Shown one piece after another: positions 58,997 to 64,000 of a DNA stretch of 64,000 nucleotides. Made by a program: the position numbers and the translations under genes. Where the stretch lies: positions 87,601 through 151,600 of the forward strand of contig QKWP01001266.1 in the NCBI GenBank assembly GCA_003550325.1, in the 5' to 3' direction. Origin of the DNA: Gigaspora rosea. Lineage: Eukaryota > Glomeromycota > Glomeromycetes > Diversisporales > Gigasporaceae. The notes beneath the pieces are model-generated. The model saw only the letters and a list, made by a program, of their open reading frames with translations. It was not told the origin of the DNA and ran no database searches. The first letter of the stretch is position 1, and each line of letters begins with the position of its first letter.

Positions 58997-59730
58997 CTAT
59001 CAAAATAAAAGCTGCGCCAAAGTTTTTTTAAAACTTTAAGCAAAAATATCTTGACAACCACCAAACTAAATTTAATGAACATTTTTTTATTTTAATTCTA
59101 TAATTTTATAGAATTCAAATAAAAAAAGTTCACTAAATTTGATTGGACAGTTGTCAAGATATCTTTGCTTAAAGTTTTAAAAAAATTTGGCGCAGCTTTT
59201 ATTTTGATAGAAGTTTTGATTTTTCTCTAACTTTGAGCAAAGATATCTTGACAACTATCTGATAAAATTTAATGAAGTTTTTTTGTTTGAATTCTATAAA
59301 TTTATATAATTCAAACAAAAAAAAGTTTATTGAATTTGGTCAGATGGTTCCAAGATATCTTCACTCAAAGTTAGAGAAAAATCAAAATGTCTATCAAAAT
59401 AAAAGCTGCGCCAAAGTTTTTTTAAAACTTTGAGCAAAGATATCTTGATGACTGTCCAATCAAATTTGCTGAACTTTTTTTTATTTGAATTCTATAAATT
59501 TATAGAATTAAAATAAAAAAACGTTTATCAAATTTAGTCTGGTAGTTGTCAAGATATCTTTGCTCAGTGTTTTAAAAAAACTTTGGTGCAGCTTTTATTT
59601 TGATAGATATTTTGATTTTCTCTAACTTTGAGCAAAGATATCTGGACAACCATCTGATTAAATTAATGAACTTTTATTTATTTGAATTTTATGAATTTAT
59701 AGAATCAAAATAAAAAAATTTTAGTTAGCT
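58997..59730. repeat. Alternating palindrome array of the hairpin element
   Basis: Units run head-to-head and tail-to-tail: tatcaaaataaaagctgcgc ... gcgcagcttttattttgata, then gatttttctctaactttgag ... tcaaagttagagaaaaatca, then the first pair again. In the middle of each stands a gaattctataaatttatagaattc-type palindrome. About four half-units of about 200 bp are seen. Confidence 0.7.
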
Positions 59731-59739
59731 GACAGAAAT

Positions 59740-60270
59740 CAGATGATTTTTTGGTAGGTGGGTGGGTTAGCCAATATATCAACTATAATTCTGACCGGAA
59801 TTATCAAATTCCAGTCAAAATTATAAAATTATAAATTTATATAAATTTAATATTAAATAATTTTTGATTTACTGGACCAATTTAGATGATTTAACTACCA
59901 AAATAATCCTCTCAAAGAGAGGATTCTAACAAATTTAAAATAATTAAATTCCAATTACTAGATCATAATATCGGTATAGATTTGTATTACTATAAATATT
60001 ATATAATATTTTAATATATGATACTATATAATATTATATAAATCTAGGTTGATCTTACGATCTAGTAATTGGATTATAATAGTTTTGGGCTTTTTAAAAT
60101 CCTCTTTTTGAAAGGATCATTTTGGTAGTTAAATTATCTAAAATGGTTGGTAGATCAAAAGTTACATAATATCAAAGTTTTATTAATTAATATATAAATT
60201 TTTTTCACAATTTGATTGGCTAATAAGGTGTCATGTGTGGGTGGGTGGAGGTAGCCCCTTAAGAAATGGA
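59740..60270. mobile_element. Foldback element inside the right arm of the nest
   Basis: gatgatttaactaccaaaat, cctctcaaagagaggatt and attactagatcataa on the left correspond in reverse complement to tagttaaattatc, aatcctctttttgaaaggat and cgatctagtaatt on the right, centred near 60010 (ataatattatat). Exact ends uncertain; gtgggtgggt occurs near both ends. Confidence 0.5.
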
Positions 60271-60431
60271 AATTACCTGATTTACAATAGCTCCCTTATT
60301 AAATTTAGTCTGATAGTTGTCGAGAAATTTTCTTTAAAATTTTAAAATATTTTATTTTATTAATAGACTATATCAGGTCAAAAATGATCTTTGTTCATGT
60401 GATAATGAAATTTTTCTGCCACGACTACCCT

Positions 60432-60660
60432 ATGAGAAATTAAAGCACGGAATAATACTTAAATACACGGAAAAGTTTGAATACGTGACTACACAAACCT
60501 GCACGTAAATGTACACAGGACAATGCACGGGAAAGCAAGTTTATGGCACGTAAAAGAGCGCAGATTCCATGCAACGCTGCACGTACTTACGTGCAATTTT
60601 ATGTGTTTTCTCATGCATTGTCTCGTGCATATTTACGTGCAGGTAACATATAATAGCATA
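60432..60660. repeat. Foldback of gcacgtaaat-type repeats
   Basis: cctgcacgtaaatgtacaca + ggacaatgcacgggaaa (about 60507) pairs with tctcatgcattgtctcgtgc + atatttacgtgcaggt (about 60612-60650). gcacg-type words recur up to 62060, suggesting one family with the array at 61360-61985. Confidence 0.55.
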
Positions 60661-61359
60661 TGTCCATACATATATACATAATAACATATATCGTATATGC
60701 ATTATTTTATTAACTAAATTTTATTATTTTATTAATAAATTTTATAAATTTTATTAACTAAATTTTGTATTTTATTAAATAACTTAATTATTTAATTATT
60801 TTATTAATTAAATTTTATAATACAAATAGTTTAATTTAATAATTTCATGCGAATAAGAAAATACTTCTAATTACTAAAACTACCGACTTTAAAAATAACC
60901 CAGCAACTAATAAAAAACAAAGTAATAGTACCAAAATGAAAGGTTTAAAAAAATCGAAATGACTATTCTAGAAATAACTCCAATAGTGACAACTCCAATT
61001 GTGGCAACTCCAATGGCAGTAACTCAAGGGAGGGCTAAAATGCAATAATATGCAAAGAGATAAAAAATAAAAGAAAAAATAATAGTAAAAAAAAATAAAG
61101 CTGCGATACTACCAAAAATGATGAAAAACATACACCAAAAATGATAGTGATTCCAAAAGAGTAGCTTCCAAGGCAATAACTCTAAAAAATGGTTTAAACA
61201 ATGACAAACCAAAAAAATTATATAAAAATTAATGAGTTGTAAAAAAAAAATTATAAAAAAATATAAGATGATAAAAATGATATGAGTAAACAAAAAAAAC
61301 AAAGCAATATTTATTTGCTTACAAATCAAATGTAATTTGTACGCGCAATGCACGGAAAT
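60661..61359. other. AT-rich DNA, no gene
   Basis: ttttattaactaaattttat-type tandem words lie near 60700-60830 and A-rich non-coding DNA after that. The long minus-strand frame here is Phe/Ile-rich, shows no domain, and runs into the minisatellite. Confidence 0.4.
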
Positions 61360-61985
61360 TATTATTGATAAGTGCAAAAAAAAAACAAAAAAAAACAACA
61401 AAATAAATGTATTTGTGCGCGTCAATGCACGGAATTTATAATTATTAAGAATCTTAATGATCATCACGTTAATGCACGGAATTATGATCATTAAGGATCT
61501 TAATGATCATCATGTTAGTACATGAAATTATAATCGTTAAGGATCTTAACAATTGTAACAATTGTGATATCATGCACAAAAATTATGATCGTTAAGAATC
61601 TGATGATCACGATATTAATGCACTGAATTATGATCATTAAGGAGTCTTAACGATTGTGATGATCATATATTTTGTACAGAAATAATCGTTAAGAACCTTA
61701 ACAATTGTGATGATCATTACATCAGTGAACTGAAACTTTCATTAAGAATCTTAATGATTGTGCATGTCAAAGCACGTAAATTATGATTATGATCGTTAAG
61801 AATCTTAATGATTATGCATATCAGTGCACAAAAATTATGATCGTTAAGAATCTTAACAATTGTGCACATTAGTGCACGAAATTTATGATCATTAAGAATC
61901 TTACCGATTGTCACGTTAGTTCATGGAAATTATGTGATTATTAAGATTAATACACGTCAATAAATAGTTATAATACTATGCACGA
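61360..61985. repeat. Minisatellite with palindromic core, 11 copies of about 50 bp
   Basis: Each unit carries atgatcgttaagaatcttaa + cgattgtg, itself nearly palindromic (gatcgttaag/aatcttaac), separated by cayrttagtgcacgaaat-type spacers. Cores start near 61448, 61490, 61537, 61592, 61637, 61689, 61742, 61797, 61845, 61893 and 61943. Confidence 0.75.
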
Positions 61986-62109
61986 TAGTGCACGAATTTC
62001 AATATTTCATGTGTAATGTGTATTAAATTTTTTGGATGATCAGTTTCCGTGCAGTTTCCATGCAGTGATTATGAAACCCGCTTACCCGCATACAATTTCG
62101 TATTTTTAT

Positions 62110-62700
62110 ATGCATTCTCGTGTATCGAGTTTTCATAGGACTAGCCTACCTTATGCTTTTCCTCTGCCTGGTTCCAGAAATCATCGTACCAATCAGAATT
62201 TCTATTATGCATATTTTCAGATTTCTGGTACTGAACAAATGCTCTGTGATCTTTTTTTTCAATATAGTAACAGACCCTAATAGTCTTCGCTTCAATAGCA
62301 TTACCTGTATTTGCAATTCTGATCATAAATAAATGCTTTATATGCACCTTTCCAGTTCCAATTTATGTTACATCACAATGTCCAACATTATATATTTTAT
62401 CGATATTTCCCACCGTTATTATAATGTTTTTGCAACATACATCTGCTAACAATTCCTTTTTTTTACAACTACTTTTACCCAGATCCAGAGGGTCTATATA
62501 ATATTCTTTTCCTTCCCTTCAGTCCAAGAAAGATTATCGTAAAGATCGAAATTTTTTGCATTACACATATGCACAGAATCTTGGTCCTAAACAAATGCCT
62601 TGTGTCCTTCCTCACTCCAATCTCATTATAAAAACAGATCTCAATGGCTTTTATTCCAATAGCTCTACCATATCTGCCAATTTGATCATACATGAATGTC
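62110..62700 (-). pseudogene. Sel1-repeat gene remnant
   Basis: On the minus strand, KKDHRAFVQYQKSENMHN and IKAIEICFYNEIGVRKDT are decayed Sel1 repeats (compare GIGVEKDEHKAFVYYQKSA). Frames shift between them, and the ending LYRPSGSG is close to a stop. It resembles the remnant at 50990-51600. Confidence 0.55.
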
Positions 62701-64000
62701 TTATATAAGGATGGGTTCGGTCAGTTACGATCAGTTTTGGTCAGTTATTATCAACTCTTGGCATATAGCCAGCTAAGTGCGGTTGGTCATACCAGTTAAT
62801 AGCTGACTATAGTCAATCAATTATTTTACTATGTAAAGGTTCTTTGATTCTTTAATTAAAGTTGTAGAGCCGATTCTTACAACAGCTAGATCATCAAAAT
62901 TGGTTTAGGCATTCTTGAAATAATTGAGATTACAGATTAGTTTAGACCAATTTTTGTTAGGCCATTTGAAGTTAATTTTTTGGTTAACATCACCCTCTTC
63001 CCCAATGGTCCCCGGCCCCCAGGTAAAATGAACATATGAAAACAATGAAATATTATCATTATTTAGAAATCAAATTCAATATATAAATTCGTTTATTGCT
63101 TTGTGCATGATACAAGTCACTCTTGTTATAGTAAAGTCCTCGGGCTGTAAAATTTCTTCACTATATTGAGAGATTCACTATATTGAGAGACTATTATTAT
63201 AGTAATAATAATTTTGTTCTAAAAAAATTCTTTACTATAGCCAATCTTCACTATTAATAAAATTAATAAGCCCTATATTCTCCAAGCCTTTATAATCTTT
63301 GAAAATGTCACTTTTTGCTGTAACAATAAATAATAAAGGTGATTGACATTTAACAAACAATGCCTATCAATAGAAAATTGTAAGTTATAACTTCTAAAAG
63401 GAATAAGCAAATTGGGAAATTTTATTTTCACCTGTATTAAAGTCACCGATATATAATTTTCATTATATTATCTAATTTAAATTACTATAACAAACTAAAG
63501 ATTCTATAAATTAGTTAGTTGATGGTTAGGATAGGTGGATTTGCGTATGAATTTATATTATGTAATAAAAATTATATTTCGGGTGACTTTAACCTGGATG
63601 AAAATAAAATTTTCCAGTAAAGAATAGTCACAAAAATAGGGTCTTTAAAATAGCATAGGCAACTTCGAAAAAGCTAAAATGCAATCACATCACAATGACG
63701 TAATGAGTAACATATTGTATATCATATCGCACAAAATTTTTAGCCTTTAAATGAAATCCATACCCATATTATACCTATTATATAAAAGGATTTTGTAAAA
63801 TCAGCCTAGTGGACACTAAAGAAGTTTAACAAAAATCATCTCTCTCACATTTAGCGTTACAATTTAATTAATCGTACTGGTATAATTAGGATAAGATAAA
63901 AATAAAAAAAATTTTTATTAAAAAAAGTTAAGTATACAATATTGGACAAAAATTGTCTAATTTGGCAAATGATCACGTGCTGCTCTGAGGCACATATAGC
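62701..64000. other. Repeat relics to the right edge, no gene
   Basis: 62708 has ggatgggttcggtcagttac (similar to 34067). 63000-63050 shares gtaaaatgaacatatgaa with 17455. 63125-63270 has repeated cactatattgagagatt words. 63940-64000 matches the foldback family at 6860-6945. No coding region supported. Confidence 0.35.

Larger units (their letters stand above)
51642..60431. mobile_element. Hairpin-array element (outermost of a nest)
   Basis: The left end ggctagtcatggcagaaaaa and, reversed, the right end gggtagtcgtggcagaaaaa continue in parallel for about 130 bp (atcacgt/atcacat, atcatttctgacctg/atcatttttgacctg, aaataaaatattttaaaatt, gactaaatttaataa). The original body is 51642-51896 plus 58997-60431; the rest is a later LTR insertion. 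The body consists of alternating palindromes (see 58997-59730). No coding capacity; superfamily unknown. Confidence 0.6.

Noticed and set aside
61024-61914. Minus-strand ORFs with repeated KILNDHNFRAL-like text
   Set aside because: They arise from the roughly 50-bp minisatellite and adjacent AT-rich DNA; the periodic peptide mirrors the DNA repeat.
1-64000. tRNA and rRNA genes
   Set aside because: I scanned for T-loop/B-box-like strings (ggttcgaatcc) and conserved rRNA words and saw no convincing case; a covariance-model search was not possible here.

Overview
The window looks like nuclear DNA of an arbuscular mycorrhizal fungus (Glomeromycotina, most like Rhizophagus). The evidence is a very AT-rich background, short introns of about 60-125 nt with GTAAGT/GTGAGT donors, and the gene families expanded in these fungi: F-box/LRR proteins, Sel1-repeat proteins, TKL-like kinases with a DLGLS motif and a Cys-rich N-terminus, SPRY-TPR proteins, P450s and GMC oxidoreductases. 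The species is inferred from this repertoire, not from a marker gene.

Host genes are few and mostly decayed. Left third: a degenerate SPRY/TPR gene at the edge (minus, 1-1139), an intact F-box gene (minus, 4391-5884), a 5'-truncated and frameshifted P450 (plus, 7965-9112), the flanks of a lost F-box copy (9538-9660), a second F-box gene with one in-frame TAG (minus, 10738-12261) and a ruined kinase (plus, 12640-13800). Middle: a kinase that looks intact (minus, 26878-28223), a Sel1-repeat exon upstream of it on the same strand (29132-29588), and a GMC oxidoreductase pseudogene (minus, 30994-32897). Two Sel1 pseudogenes lie at 50.99-51.60 and 62.11-62.70 kb.

The other three quarters is mobile and repetitive DNA. 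An old LTR element with MITEs lies at about 16.5-24.1 kb. Two elements with inverted repeats built of ACTGACAA-like units have 9-bp target duplications (18.43-18.75 and 24.81-26.17 kb). A long-TIR element (35.03-36.60 kb) is followed by an LTR element that carries Sel1-like host sequence (36.83-40.94 kb). A hAT remnant (43.9-47.8 kb) is interrupted by a Ginger-type transposon with about 113-bp TIRs and a Gypsy-integrase-like transposase (44.507-47.369 kb). A palindromic hAT-type element (49.075-50.244 kb) sits inside a satellite-like array. A multi-level nest fills 51.64-60.43 kb: a hairpin-array element contains a Ty3-type LTR element, whose gag contains a hAT element, which contains a tiny foldback. 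Minisatellites are scattered throughout.

The most unusual signal is at 28224-29135 (minus strand), between the Sel1 exon and the kinase exon. Nine acceptor-donor pairs recur every 74-120 bp, and eight of them are separated by exactly 3 nt. This looks like ten short introns in tandem, separated by micro-exons. Read through, they would link the Sel1 exon to the kinase without a stop. I could not test splicing.
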